A DNA stretch of 64,000 nt from G963663315 sp965214205 (GTDB lineage Bacteria; Pseudomonadota; Gammaproteobacteria; Arenicellales; Poriferihabitantaceae). A program made the translations under genes and the position numbers. The notes below the pieces were generated by a model, which saw nothing but the letters and a program-made list of their open reading frames with translations, was not told the DNA's origin and searched no databases. Shown here one piece after another: positions 40,071-49,173 of this stretch. Location: NCBI GenBank assembly GCA_965214205.1, contig OZ243941.1, positions 1,364,001-1,428,000 on the forward strand, in the 5' to 3' direction. How positions within the stretch are numbered: the first letter of the stretch is position 1; each line of letters opens with the position of its first letter.

Positions 40071-40544
40071 ATGTCAAGACGAAGAGAAGTCCCCAAGAGG
40101 AAGATTTTGCCTGATCCCAAATACAAGGATCAGACGGTCGCGAAATTTATCAATATCCTCATGCTGGACGGCAAGAAGTCGATTGCCGAGAAAATCATGT
40201 ACGGCGCGCTTGATATTATCAAGGAGCGCAAGGCCACGGAGGATGTGGTCGAGGTTTTCAACGCGGCCCTGGAAAACGTCAGTCCCGGTGTCGAAGTGAA
40301 AAGCCGACGGGTCGGCGGCGCCACCTATCAGGTGCCGGTTGAAGTGCGTCCGAACCGTCAGATGGCGCTGGCTATGAGATGGCTGGTGGCCGCCGCGCGC
40401 AAGCGGTCCGAAAAATCCATGACAGCCCGGTTGGCGGGGGAGTTGATGGATGCCTCGAACGAACGCGGCAGCGCCTTCAAAAAGCGGGAAGACACCCACA
40501 AGATGGCCGAAGCCAACAAGGCGTTTTCCCATTACAGATTCTAG
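40071..40544 (+). CDS. rpsG: 30S ribosomal protein S7
   Basis: S7 starts assembly of the 30S head and is the operon's autogenous repressor in E. coli. Family sequence is clear: SRRREVPKRKILPDPKYKD, then FINILMLDGKKSIAEKIMYG, GGATYQVPVEVRPNRQ and HKMAEANKAFSHYRF. Length is 157 residues, the short C-terminal form. Forty bases separate it from rpsL. Confidence 0.98.
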   Translation: MSRRREVPKRKILPDPKYKDQTVAKFINILMLDGKKSIAEKIMYGALDIIKERKATEDVVEVFNAALENVSPGVEVKSRRVGGATYQVPVEVRPNRQMALAMRWLVAAARKRSEKSMTARLAGELMDASNERGSAFKKREDTHKMAEANKAFSHYRF

Positions 40545-40575
40545 AACCGATATTCCAGACTGAATCCGGACTTCA

Positions 40576-42675
40576 ATGCCAGCGTCACGCAAAACTCCAA
40601 TCGAGCGGTATCGCAACATCGGCATCATGGCTCACATTGATGCCGGCAAGACGACGACCACCGAACGCATACTCTTCTATACCGGGCTTTCCCACAAGCT
40701 CGGTGAGGTGCATGACGGCAACGCGATCATGGACTGGATGGAGCAGGAGCAGGAGAGGGGGATCACCATTACTTCGGCGGCGACCACCTGTTTCTGGAGC
40801 GGCATGGATAAAAGCCTGGAACAACATCGAATCAATATCATCGACACCCCCGGACACGTTGACTTCACCATCGAAGTCGAACGCTCGCTGCGTGTGCTGG
40901 ACGGAGCCGTCGCCGTGTTTTGCGCGGTTGGAGGGGTTGAGCCGCAGTCGGAAACTGTATGGCGTCAGGCCAACAAATACAATGTGCCAAGAATGGCCTT
41001 CATCAACAAGATGGACCGGGTCGGAGCGGATTTCCAGCGCGTTGTCGGACAAATCAAGAGTCGGCTGGGCGCCAACCCGGTCATGATGCAATTGAATGTC
41101 GGAGCCGAAGAGCGTTTCAGGGGCGTGATTGATCTCGTCAAGATGAAAGCGGTCTCATGGAAAGAGGAAAACATGGGTGTCGAATTCGAGTACAGCGACA
41201 TCCCGGAAGAACTGGCCGAAGAAGCCGGTCAACTCAGGGCCAGGCTGGTCGAAGCCGCCGCCGAAGCGGACGAGGAAATGATGGAGCGTTACTTCGAGAA
41301 CGGCGATCTTTCCGAGCGGGAAATCAGGAGGGGGATTCGAATCGGCGCTCTGAATAATGAGATTATCCCGGTATTCTGCGGCTCCGCCTTCAAGAACAAG
41401 GGCGTTCAGATGCTGCTTGACGGCATCATTGATTACATGCCCGGCCCATTGGATGTGCCGGCGATCAGCGGCGTAACCGCAGACGGGGAAACCCGGATTG
41501 TTCGCAAATCGGATGACGCGGAACCGTTTTCCGCGCTGGCGTTCAAGATCATGTCGGATTCGTTTTTCGGACAACTGGTTTTCTTCCGCGTGTATTCAGG
41601 AACCATGAAGACCGGCGATACCGTGATCAATTCAGCCAAGGGGAAAAAGGAACGGATTGGCCGGATACTGCAGATGCATTCCAATAACCGGGAGGATATC
41701 AAGCAGGTATACGCCGGTGACATAGCGGCGGCGGTGGGATTGAAGAGCATCACCACCGGAGATACCCTGTGCGCGTCCAATTCCATAGTGGTATTGGAAA
41801 AAATGGAATTCCCGGATCCGGTGATCGCCCAGGCGGTTGAGCCGAAAACCCGGTCCGATCAGGAGAAGCTGGGTATTGCCCTGGGCAAACTGGCCCAGGA
41901 AGACCCTTCCTTTCAGGTCCGCTCCGATGAAGAGTCCGGGCAGACCATTATTTCCGGTATGGGTGAATTGCATCTCGAAATCATTGTAGATCGGTTGAAG
42001 AGGGAATTCAGTGTCGATGCCAATATCGGTAGGCCCCAGGTCGCCTATCGGGAAACGATTACCGAACCGGTTGAAATGGAGCACAAGTACGCCAAGCAGA
42101 CCGGCGGACGCGGTCAATATGGTCACGTCCATGTCCGTCTTGAGCCGCTGGAGCTGGGGACCGGCTATCAGTTTGTCGATGAGATCAAGGGCGGCGTGAT
42201 ACCCAGAGAGTACATTCCCGCAGTGGACAAGGGTATCCAGTCCGCGATGCAGTCGGGCGTGGTTGCGGGTTATCCGGTGATTGATGTCAAGGCAACCCTG
42301 TTCTATGGTTCCTATCACGATGTGGACTCATCCGAGCACGCGTTCAAGGCGGCCGGTTCGATGGCGTTCCGGGAAGGCGCCCGGATTGCCGGGCCGCAGT
42401 TGCTGGAACCGATGATGGCGGTGGAAGTGGTGACTCCGGAAGAGTACATGGGAAGCGTGAACGGGGATTTGAGCGCCCGGCGCGGTCTGATCCATGAAAT
42501 GCAGGATTCCCCCGGCGGCAAGGTCATCAAGGCTGAAGTGCCCCTGTCTGAGATGTTCGGTTATGCCACGGCATTGCGTTCAGCGACCCAGGGGCGGGCG
42601 AATTATACGATGGAGTTCAAGAAATACGCCCCGGTTCCGGAAAGTATTGCGACCTCGATCAAGATTGCGGCCTGA
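40576..42675 (+). CDS. fusA: Elongation factor G
   Basis: EF-G drives translocation and, with RRF, recycles ribosomes. G motifs are AHIDAGKTTTTERILFYTG (G1), RGITITSAATT (G2), DTPGHVDFTIEVERSLRVLD (G3) and INKMDRVGADF (G4). Domain IV contains GGRGQYGHVHVRLEPL. Length is 699 residues, usual for fusA1-type EF-G. Confidence 0.98.
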   Translation: MPASRKTPIERYRNIGIMAHIDAGKTTTTERILFYTGLSHKLGEVHDGNAIMDWMEQEQERGITITSAATTCFWSGMDKSLEQHRINIIDTPGHVDFTIEVERSLRVLDGAVAVFCAVGGVEPQSETVWRQANKYNVPRMAFINKMDRVGADFQRVVGQIKSRLGANPVMMQLNVGAEERFRGVIDLVKMKAVSWKEENMGVEFEYSDIPEELAEEAGQLRARLVEAAAEADEEMMERYFENGDLSEREIRRGIRIGALNNEIIPVFCGSAFKNKGVQMLLDGIIDYMPGPLDVPAISGVTADGETRIVRKSDDAEPFSALAFKIMSDSFFGQLVFFRVYSGTMKTGDTVINSAKGKKERIGRILQMHSNNREDIKQVYAGDIAAAVGLKSITTGDTLCASNSIVVLEKMEFPDPVIAQAVEPKTRSDQEKLGIALGKLAQEDPSFQVRSDEESGQTIISGMGELHLEIIVDRLKREFSVDANIGRPQVAYRETITEPVEMEHKYAKQTGGRGQYGHVHVRLEPLELGTGYQFVDEIKGGVIPREYIPAVDKGIQSAMQSGVVAGYPVIDVKATLFYGSYHDVDSSEHAFKAAGSMAFREGARIAGPQLLEPMMAVEVVTPEEYMGSVNGDLSARRGLIHEMQDSPGGKVIKAEVPLSEMFGYATALRSATQGRANYTMEFKKYAPVPESIATSIKIAA

Positions 42676-42755
42676 CCGGTTCGTGCAGCGTACAGAAAAT
42701 TCAAGTAACAAACAAACTTAAGTAACAGATTCAAGATTATTCAGGAGACCCACCC

Positions 42756-43949
42756 ATGGCGAAAGAAAAATTTGAAAGAACGAAACCGCATGTCAATGTC
42801 GGTACGATCGGTCATGTCGATCACGGCAAGACGACGCTGACGGCGGCGATGACCAAGGTATTGTCAAGCCGATACGGCGGCACTGAATCGAAAGCGTTTG
42901 ACGAGATCGACAACGCGCCGGAGGAGAAGTCCCGCGGAATCACGATTGCCACCGCGCACGTCGAATACCAGACCGAAAACCGCCACTATGCGCACGTTGA
43001 CTGTCCGGGTCACGCCGACTATATCAAAAACATGATTACCGGCGCCGCGCAGATGGATGGAGCGATTCTGGTATGCAGCGCCGCGGATGGTCCGATGCCG
43101 CAGACGCGGGAGCATATTCTGCTGGCCCGTCAGGTCGGGGTTCCCTATATCGTGGTCTATCTGAACAAGGCCGACATGGTGGACGACGAGGAATTGATGG
43201 AACTGGTCGAGATGGAAATACGGGAATTGCTGGACACCTATGAATTTCCCGGAGACGACACGCCTATCGTGGTTGGCAGCGCCCTGAAAGCGCTGGAAGG
43301 GGACGACTCGGATCTTGGAGAAGGCTCGATCCTCAAACTGGCGGAAGCGCTGGACAGCTACATACCGGAGCCGGAACGCAAGGTGGACGGTGATTTCCTG
43401 ATGCCGGTGGAAGATGTGTTCTCGATATCCGGTCGCGGTACGGTTGTGACCGGGCGGATTGAGCGGGGCGTGATCAAGGTTGGAGAGGAAATCGCCATTG
43501 TCGGTATCAAGGATACCATGGTGACGGTTTGCACCGGGGTCGAGATGTTCCGCAAGCTGCTGGACGAAGGTCAGGCGGGAGATAATGTGGGGATTCTGCT
43601 GCGCGGAACCAAGCGCGAGGAAGTGGAGCGCGGTCAGGTGCTGGCGAAGCCCAAAAGCATTACGCCGCATACCCGGTTTGAATCGGAAGTGTATATCCTG
43701 TCGAAGGAAGAAGGCGGCCGCCATACGCCGTTTTTCAATGGTTACCGCCCCCAGTTCTACTTTCGAACGACGGATGTGACCGGTTCCTGTGACCTGCCTG
43801 CGGATATCGAGATGGTGATGCCAGGCGATAATGTGGCGATGTCGGTGGCATTGATTGCGCCGATTGCGATGGAAGAGGGGTTGCGCTTCGCGATCCGGGA
43901 AGGGGGCCGCACCGTGGGAGCGGGCGTCGTTACCAAGATCATCGAATGA
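42756..43949 (+). CDS. tuf: Elongation factor Tu
   Basis: EF-Tu delivers aminoacyl-tRNA to the ribosome. Motifs are GTIGHVDHGKTTLTAAMT (G1), GITIATAHVEY (G2), DCPGHADYIKNMITGAAQMD (G3) and LNKADMVDDEEL (G4). The C-terminal domains end GGRTVGAGVVTKIIE. Length is 397 residues. A good AGGAGA precedes the ATG. This is the str-operon copy; the copy usually found beside the tRNA cluster is not at that place in this window. Confidence 0.98.
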   Translation: MAKEKFERTKPHVNVGTIGHVDHGKTTLTAAMTKVLSSRYGGTESKAFDEIDNAPEEKSRGITIATAHVEYQTENRHYAHVDCPGHADYIKNMITGAAQMDGAILVCSAADGPMPQTREHILLARQVGVPYIVVYLNKADMVDDEELMELVEMEIRELLDTYEFPGDDTPIVVGSALKALEGDDSDLGEGSILKLAEALDSYIPEPERKVDGDFLMPVEDVFSISGRGTVVTGRIERGVIKVGEEIAIVGIKDTMVTVCTGVEMFRKLLDEGQAGDNVGILLRGTKREEVERGQVLAKPKSITPHTRFESEVYILSKEEGGRHTPFFNGYRPQFYFRTTDVTGSCDLPADIEMVMPGDNVAMSVALIAPIAMEEGLRFAIREGGRTVGAGVVTKIIE

Positions 43950-43986
43950 TTTTGTAAAAGGGCAGTTTCAAGAGAATTTCTGAACA

Positions 43987-44301
43987 ATGGTAGAAAATCA
44001 AAAAATCCGTATCAGTTTGAAAGCGTTCGATCACAAGATGATTGATCGGTCGGCGCTGGAGATCGTGGATACGGCCCGACGCACAGGCGCATTGGTAAAG
44101 GGTCCGATCCCGTTGCCGACCAAGATCGAAAAGTACACGCTTTTGCGGTCTCCCCATGTCAACAAGAAAGCTCGGGACCAGTTTGAGATCAGAACCCATA
44201 AGAGAATTCTCGATATCGTGCAACCGACCGATAAAACGGTGGATGCCTTGATGAAGCTTGACCTCGCTGCCGGGGTTGATGTGGAAATCAAACTGAACTG
44301 A
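43987..44301 (+). CDS. rpsJ: 30S ribosomal protein S10
   Basis: S10 is a 30S head protein and partner of NusB/NusG in antitermination. The sequence is typical: QKIRISLKAFDHKMIDRSA, GPIPLPTKIEKYTLLRSPH and RTHKRILDIVQPTDKTVDAL. Length is 104 residues. Only 37 bases separate it from tuf, leaving no room for the long S10 leader of E. coli, so it is probably co-transcribed with the str genes. Confidence 0.98.
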   Translation: MVENQKIRISLKAFDHKMIDRSALEIVDTARRTGALVKGPIPLPTKIEKYTLLRSPHVNKKARDQFEIRTHKRILDIVQPTDKTVDALMKLDLAAGVDVEIKLN

Positions 44302-44338
44302 CTATCATGAGATCAAAGAGATACAGGCGGGTTACAAG

Positions 44339-45007
44339 ATGTCATTAGGACTGGTTGGGAAAAAAATTGGCATGACCCGGGTCTTCACGGAGGAAGGCAG
44401 GTCCCGGCCAGTTACGGTGATTGAGGTTTTGCCGAACCGGATCACACAGATCAGGACCCGGGATAACGACGGTTATGACGGGCTGCAGGTGACTACCGGA
44501 GAACGGCGGGCCAATCGGGTCAGCAAGGCCATGAAAGGTCATTTCGCCAAAGCCGGGGCGCTCCCTGGTCGAGGGGTCTGGGAGTTTCGGCTGGATGACG
44601 CAGCCACGGTCAAGGCCGGGTCCGAGTTGACGGTCGGCCTGCTTGCCGAGGGGCAGAAGGTGGATGTGTCCGGGCGAACCATCGGCAAGGGGTTTGCGGG
44701 AGTGATAAAACGCCACGGTTACGGCGGCGGCCGCGCCACCCATGGTAACTCGAAAGCGCACAGGCTGGGCGGTTCCATCGGGAATGCGCAGGATCCGGGT
44801 CGGGTCTTTAAGGGCAAGAAAATGGCGGGGCACATGGGCGCCGTGAAAACCGTCCAACAGAACCTGGATGTGGTTCGGGTGGACGAGGACAGGAATATTA
44901 TTCTGATTGCGGGCTCGATTCCGGGTCCCCGGGGCGCTGATGTGATCATTCGTCCGGCAGTCAAGTCGGCAGCCAGATTGGATGTGTCGGCCGTACAGGC
45001 GGCCTGA
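44339..45007 (+). CDS. rplC: 50S ribosomal protein L3
   Basis: L3 is an early 50S assembly protein near the peptidyl transferase centre. It begins LGLVGKKIGMTRVFTEEG, with the extended loop KGFAGVIKRHGYGGGRATHG and GSIGNAQDPGRVFKGKKMAG, where the methylated Gln of many proteobacteria would lie. Length is 222 residues (E. coli 209). Confidence 0.97.
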   Translation: MSLGLVGKKIGMTRVFTEEGRSRPVTVIEVLPNRITQIRTRDNDGYDGLQVTTGERRANRVSKAMKGHFAKAGALPGRGVWEFRLDDAATVKAGSELTVGLLAEGQKVDVSGRTIGKGFAGVIKRHGYGGGRATHGNSKAHRLGGSIGNAQDPGRVFKGKKMAGHMGAVKTVQQNLDVVRVDEDRNIILIAGSIPGPRGADVIIRPAVKSAARLDVSAVQAA

Positions 45008-45016
45008 GGGTAAACA

Positions 45017-45676
45017 ATGGCTATCAAATTAAAAGTGAATGCAGTGACTGAGGAGGCGAAGGTGTCCGAGGTGGAACTGTCTGAAGGCAATTTCGGGATG
45101 GATTTCAATGAATCACTGATTCATCAGGTAGTCATCGCTTATCAGGCCGGAGGACGCAGCGGCACGCGCGCTCAAAAGAACCGGGCCGCGGTCAAGGGAG
45201 GCAGCGCCAAGCCGTGGCGTCAGAAAGGCACGGGCCGGGCGCGGGCGGGAACAATCCGAAGCCCGATTTTCACCGGAGGTGGGCGCGCGTTTCCACTTTC
45301 GACCCGGGATTTTTCCCAGAAGGTCAACAAGAAGATGTATCGCGCGGCGATGCGTTCGATCCTGTCGGAACTGAATCGCCAGGAAAGACTGGTTGTGGTT
45401 GATTCGATGGCGATGGATGCCCCCAAAACCGGCTCCCTGGTTCAGGCGCTGAAGGGACTGGACGCCGACCGGGCGTTGATCGTGCTGCCGGACACCGACC
45501 GCAATGTTGAACTGTCTGCCCGTAATCTGCAGTCAGTGAGTGTATGCACCAGCCGCAGTATTGACCCGGTCAGTCTGATCAGCCACCCCAAAGTGGTGAT
45601 TACCGCGGACGCGGTTCGTAGTATCGACCAGGCGCTGTCCGGAAAACTTCAACAAGGCATGGAGGCGGAATCATGA
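45017..45676 (+). CDS. rplD: 50S ribosomal protein L4
   Basis: L4 lines the peptide exit tunnel and in E. coli represses the S10 operon. Family motifs are RSGTRAQKNRAAVKGGSAKP, WRQKGTGRARAGTIRSPIF and GGGRAFPLSTRDFSQKVN. Length is 219 residues, with a longer N-terminal strand than E. coli. The stop overlaps rplW as ATGA. Confidence 0.97.
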   Translation: MAIKLKVNAVTEEAKVSEVELSEGNFGMDFNESLIHQVVIAYQAGGRSGTRAQKNRAAVKGGSAKPWRQKGTGRARAGTIRSPIFTGGGRAFPLSTRDFSQKVNKKMYRAAMRSILSELNRQERLVVVDSMAMDAPKTGSLVQALKGLDADRALIVLPDTDRNVELSARNLQSVSVCTSRSIDPVSLISHPKVVITADAVRSIDQALSGKLQQGMEAES

Positions 45677-46008
45677 ATATCCGGACAATCAGCCCTCCAA
45701 AGAAGGTTAGCGAGGAGCGTTTGTATCAGATCATCCTGAAACCGGTGATCTCCGAAAAGACGACATTAGTGGCGGATCAGGATCGGCAGATCGTGTTTCA
45801 GGTTCGGACGGACGCGCACAAGAATGAAATCCGTCTGGCGGTTGAGAAATTGTTCGAGGTAAAGGTTAAAAACGTACAGGTCGTGAATGTCCGGGGAAAA
45901 GTGAAGCGGCATGGCCGGGCTACCGGCGCCAGGAACGACTGGAAGAAAGCGTATGTCTGCCTGGAGGAAGGGCAGGACATTGACTTCATGGGCATGGCCG
46001 GAGCCTGA
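45673..46008 (+). CDS. rplW: 50S ribosomal protein L23
   Basis: L23 sits at the tunnel exit, where trigger factor and SRP dock. The core is LYQIILKPVISEKTTLVADQ, then VEKLFEVKVKNVQVVNVRGK and RATGARNDWKKAYVCLEEGQ. Length is 111 residues, with about ten extra N-terminal residues. It overlaps rplD by four bases. Confidence 0.96.
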   Translation: MNIRTISPPKKVSEERLYQIILKPVISEKTTLVADQDRQIVFQVRTDAHKNEIRLAVEKLFEVKVKNVQVVNVRGKVKRHGRATGARNDWKKAYVCLEEGQDIDFMGMAGA

Positions 46009-46061
46009 TCAGCGGAGCCTGGGTACTTGATACGGACAAGACAGAACAGACAGTAACGATT

Positions 46062-46886
46062 ATGGCATTAGCAAAACAAAAACCAACGACTCCGGGCCGC
46101 AGAAGCATGGTCAAGGTGATGTCCCCTGAACTGCACAAGGGTAAACCATATCAACCCCTGCTTGAGCCCAAGACGGTTATTGACGGCCGCAACAACGGCG
46201 GGCGCATTACGGTCAGACATCGCGGCGGAGGCCACAAGCGCCATTACCGTCTGGTTGATTTCAAGCGGGACAAGGATGGCATTGCGGCAACCGTCAAACG
46301 GCTCGAGTATGACCCCAACCGCAGCGCTCATATCGCGTTACTGGTCTATCGGGATGGCGAGCATCGCTACATGATCGCGCCCAGGGGGCTTTCGGTTGGA
46401 GACACCGTGATGTCAGGACCTGGCAGCGGCTACAATGTCGGCAACAGCATGCCGTTGAAAAACATGCCGGTCGGTACCATCGTGCATTGCCTTGAACTGA
46501 AGCCGGGCAAAGGGGCGCAGATTGGCCGGTCGGCGGGCGCCGCCATTCAATTTGTCGGCAAGGAAGGGGACTATGCCCAGCTTCGGCTGCGTTCCGGAGA
46601 GATGCGCCGGGTTCGTCTTGATTGCCGCGCGACCATCGGTCAGGTGGGAAACTCCGAGAACAGTCTGCGCAAGCTCGGCAAGGCTGGCGCGAAACGCTGG
46701 AGAGGGTTTCGGCCTACTGTCCGCGGGGTGGCCATGAATCCGGTTGATCACCCGCATGGCGGTGGCGAGGGACGTACATCGGGCGGGCGCGCGCCCTGTA
46801 CTCCGTGGGGTGTTCCGACCAAGGGTTACCGGACACGTTCCAACAAACGCACTTCATCAATGATTATTCGCAGGCGGAAGAAATAA
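46062..46886 (+). CDS. rplB: 50S ribosomal protein L2
   Basis: L2 is needed for subunit joining and peptidyl transferase activity. Characteristic runs are GRNNGGRITVRHRGGGHKRH, YRLVDFKRDKDGI, the conserved AMNPVDHPHGGGEGRT with its essential His, and the end TSSMIIRRRKK. Length is 274 residues. It starts 53 bases after rplW. Confidence 0.98.
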   Translation: MALAKQKPTTPGRRSMVKVMSPELHKGKPYQPLLEPKTVIDGRNNGGRITVRHRGGGHKRHYRLVDFKRDKDGIAATVKRLEYDPNRSAHIALLVYRDGEHRYMIAPRGLSVGDTVMSGPGSGYNVGNSMPLKNMPVGTIVHCLELKPGKGAQIGRSAGAAIQFVGKEGDYAQLRLRSGEMRRVRLDCRATIGQVGNSENSLRKLGKAGAKRWRGFRPTVRGVAMNPVDHPHGGGEGRTSGGRAPCTPWGVPTKGYRTRSNKRTSSMIIRRRKK

Positions 46887-46888
46887 CC

Positions 46889-47158
46889 ATGCCCCGTTCA
46901 ATTAGAAAAGGTCCTTTTGTTGACCACCATCTGTGGGCAAAAGTTGAAAAAGCCAAAACAGAAAATTCACGCAAACCGATCAAGACATGGTCCCGGCGGT
47001 CCATGATCATGCCGGAATTTGTGGGCCTGACCATTGCCGTGCACAACGGCCGGCAGCATGTGCCGATCCTGGTCAATGAAAACATGGTGGGTCACAGGCT
47101 CGGTGAGTTTGCGCCGACGCGCACGTATCGCGGGCATGTGGCCAACAAGAAATCGTAG
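46889..47158 (+). CDS. rpsS: 30S ribosomal protein S19
   Basis: S19 contacts S13 in the 30S head. The frame runs upstream inside rplB, but the family start is PRSIRKGPFVDHHLWAKVEK at the ATG at 46889, two bases after the rplB stop. WSRRSMIMPEFVGLTIAVHN and GHRLGEFAPTRTYRGH follow. Length is 89 residues. Confidence 0.97.
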   Translation: MPRSIRKGPFVDHHLWAKVEKAKTENSRKPIKTWSRRSMIMPEFVGLTIAVHNGRQHVPILVNENMVGHRLGEFAPTRTYRGHVANKKS

Positions 47159-47178
47159 CTGAAAACGTATAGAAAATC

Positions 47179-47529
47179 ATGCAAGCCAGGTCAATAGCAA
47201 AATATGTCAGGTTGTCAGCGCAGAAATGTCGTCTGGTGGCTGATCAGATCCGGTCGCTCTCGGTTGAACAGGCATTCGAAGTGCTTTCTTTCAGCAACAA
47301 ACGAGCGGCGGTTCCGTTGAAAAAAGCGCTCAATTCAGCGGTTGCGAATGCAGAGCACAACGAAGGCGCGGATATTGATGACCTTTGGGTAAATCAGGTG
47401 ATGGTGGATGAAGCGCCGACTATCAAGCGATTCCGGGCTCGGGCCAAAGGCCGTGGCACCCGAATCCTGAAGAGGAATTGCCATATCACCCTGAGTGTTA
47501 GTGACGAACCCCGGAGGAAATATAGATAA
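47179..47529 (+). CDS. rplV: 50S ribosomal protein L22
   Basis: L22 extends a loop into the exit tunnel. The sequence has RSIAKYVRLSAQKCRLVADQ, LSFSNKRAAVPLKKALNSAV and RFRARAKGRGTRILKRNCHI, the last being the tunnel loop region that can carry macrolide-resistance changes; nothing unusual is seen. Length is 116 residues (E. coli 110). The stop overlaps rpsC as TAATG. Confidence 0.97.
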   Translation: MQARSIAKYVRLSAQKCRLVADQIRSLSVEQAFEVLSFSNKRAAVPLKKALNSAVANAEHNEGADIDDLWVNQVMVDEAPTIKRFRARAKGRGTRILKRNCHITLSVSDEPRRKYR

Positions 47530-48218
47530 TGGGTCAAAAAGTACAACCAAACGGTATTCGCCTCGGTATCGTGAAGGACTGGAACGCGAAATGGTACGCG
47601 AACAATACCAACTACGCGAAAGTACTGGCGAGCGATCTCAGGATCAGAGCCTACCTGGCTAAAAAGCTGTCGAACGCGGCGGTCAGCAGAATTGCCATTG
47701 ACCGCCCTGCCCAGAATCTGAACGTGACCATTTTTACCGCGCGTCCGGGAATCGTAATCGGCAAGAAGGGTGAGGATATCGAGAAACTTCGATATGCGCT
47801 GACCCGGTTGAACGGCAGTCCCGCTCAGGTCGCGGTTGAGGAAATTCGCAAACCCGAGCTGGACGCCAAACTGGTCGCTGAGAATATATGCCAGCAACTG
47901 GAGAAAAGAATCATGTTTCGCCGGGCCATGAAGCGCGCGGTGCAAAACTCCATGAGACTCGGCGCCCAGGGCGTCAAGGTCATGCTTTCAGGACGTCTCA
48001 ACGGGGCGGAAATAGCGCGCACCGAGTGGTATCGGGAAGGCCGTGTGCCATTGCATACGCTGCGGGCCGACATTGATTACGGGGTTCACGAAGCGCTCAC
48101 CACGTATGGAATCATTGGCGTGAAAGTATGGATATTCAAGGGTGAGATTCTGAAGGAGGAAAAAACCGGAACCTCCACCTCGAAAGCGGCCGTTGAATCC
48201 AAGACAGGAGTGGTATAA
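47529..48218 (+). CDS. rpsC: 30S ribosomal protein S3
   Basis: S3 lines the mRNA entry tunnel and helps unwind mRNA. It starts GQKVQPNGIRLGIVKDWNAK. The KH domain shows PGIVIGKKGEDIEKLR. The C-terminal domain has GAQGVKVMLSGRLNGAEIAR and VKVWIFKGEIL. Length is 229 residues. It overlaps rplV by one base. Confidence 0.98.
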   Translation: MGQKVQPNGIRLGIVKDWNAKWYANNTNYAKVLASDLRIRAYLAKKLSNAAVSRIAIDRPAQNLNVTIFTARPGIVIGKKGEDIEKLRYALTRLNGSPAQVAVEEIRKPELDAKLVAENICQQLEKRIMFRRAMKRAVQNSMRLGAQGVKVMLSGRLNGAEIARTEWYREGRVPLHTLRADIDYGVHEALTTYGIIGVKVWIFKGEILKEEKTGTSTSKAAVESKTGVV

Positions 48219-48220
48219 AT

Positions 48221-48634
48221 ATGCTCCAGCCCAAAAGAACAAAATTTCGCAAACAGCACAAGGGCCGCAACCGAGGCCTGGCTACCCGCGGCAACCGGGT
48301 CAGCTTTGGCGAGTTCGGTCTGCAATCGGCCACTCGCGGGCGTCTGACGGCGCGTCAGATTGAAGCGGGACGCCGCGCCATTACCCGTCATGTCAAGCGG
48401 GGCGGGAGAATCTGGATCCGCATTTTCCCGGACAAACCGGTCTCGAAAAAACCGCTTGAAGTTCGTATGGGAAAAGGTAAGGGCAACCCGGAATTCTGGG
48501 TGGCGTTGATCCAGCCAGGCACTATGCTGTATGAAATCGAAGGCGTGCCGGAAAAGCTGGCGCAGGAGGCGTTCCGCCTGGCCAGCGCCAAGTTGCCGCT
48601 GCAGACTAATTTCGCACGACGTCAGGTGGGCTGA
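48221..48634 (+). CDS. rplP: 50S ribosomal protein L16
   Basis: L16 organises the A-site region of the 50S subunit. It begins LQPKRTKFRKQHKGRNRG, with RGRLTARQIEAGRRAITRHV and GKGKGNPEFWVALIQPGTML. Length is 137 residues, usual. It overlaps rpmC as TGATG. Confidence 0.98.
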   Translation: MLQPKRTKFRKQHKGRNRGLATRGNRVSFGEFGLQSATRGRLTARQIEAGRRAITRHVKRGGRIWIRIFPDKPVSKKPLEVRMGKGKGNPEFWVALIQPGTMLYEIEGVPEKLAQEAFRLASAKLPLQTNFARRQVG

Positions 48635-48855
48635 TGAAAGCATCCGAATTAAGAGTCAAGTCCCGTGAGGAACTGATCCAGGAGTTGATTGCCCTGCGTA
48701 AGGAGCAGTTCAACCTGCGTATGCAGCGCGGAGCGGGCCAACTGGCGAACCCGGCCCGATTCCGGTTTGTGCAAAAGGACATTGCGCGGATCAAAACCAT
48801 TCTCAATGAAAAGTCAGGCGACCATGAGCCAGCCGGGCAGCAGATAACCCAGTGA
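48634..48855 (+). CDS. rpmC: 50S ribosomal protein L29
   Basis: L29 is a small two-helix protein beside the tunnel exit. Family sequence: MKASELRVKSREELIQELIA, then KEQFNLRMQRGAGQLANPAR and KDIARIKTILNEK. Length is 73 residues, with a short extra C-terminal tail (SGDHEPAGQQITQ). Confidence 0.96.
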   Translation: MKASELRVKSREELIQELIALRKEQFNLRMQRGAGQLANPARFRFVQKDIARIKTILNEKSGDHEPAGQQITQ

Positions 48856-48862
48856 TAAACCA

Positions 48863-49132
48863 ATGAACACACAAACCGATCAAGAAGTAACCAAACGGCA
48901 GATCGAAGGCAATGTCGTTTCTGCCGCGAATGACAAGAGTATCACTGTGCTGGTTGAGAGAAAGGTCAAGCATCCGCTGTACAAGAAATATATCCGCCGT
49001 TCCACCCGATTGCATGCTCATGACGAAAACAATGAATGCAAGGCCGGTGATACGGTGCGGGTCGAGGCCTGCCGCCCGGTCTCGAAAACCAAATGCTGGC
49101 GTCTGGTTGCGGTGGTTGCCAGGGCAGCCTGA
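48863..49132 (+). CDS. rpsQ: 30S ribosomal protein S17
   Basis: S17 is an early-binding OB-fold protein of the 30S body. Sequence: QIEGNVVSAANDKSITVLVE, KHPLYKKYIRRSTRLHAHDE, NECKAGDTVRVEACRPVSKT and KCWRLVAVV. Length is 89 residues. It lies seven bases after rpmC. Confidence 0.97.
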   Translation: MNTQTDQEVTKRQIEGNVVSAANDKSITVLVERKVKHPLYKKYIRRSTRLHAHDENNECKAGDTVRVEACRPVSKTKCWRLVAVVARAA

Positions 49133-49173
49133 TCAGGATCAGGATATTCAATAAAGGTATCGGGGAAAAGACG

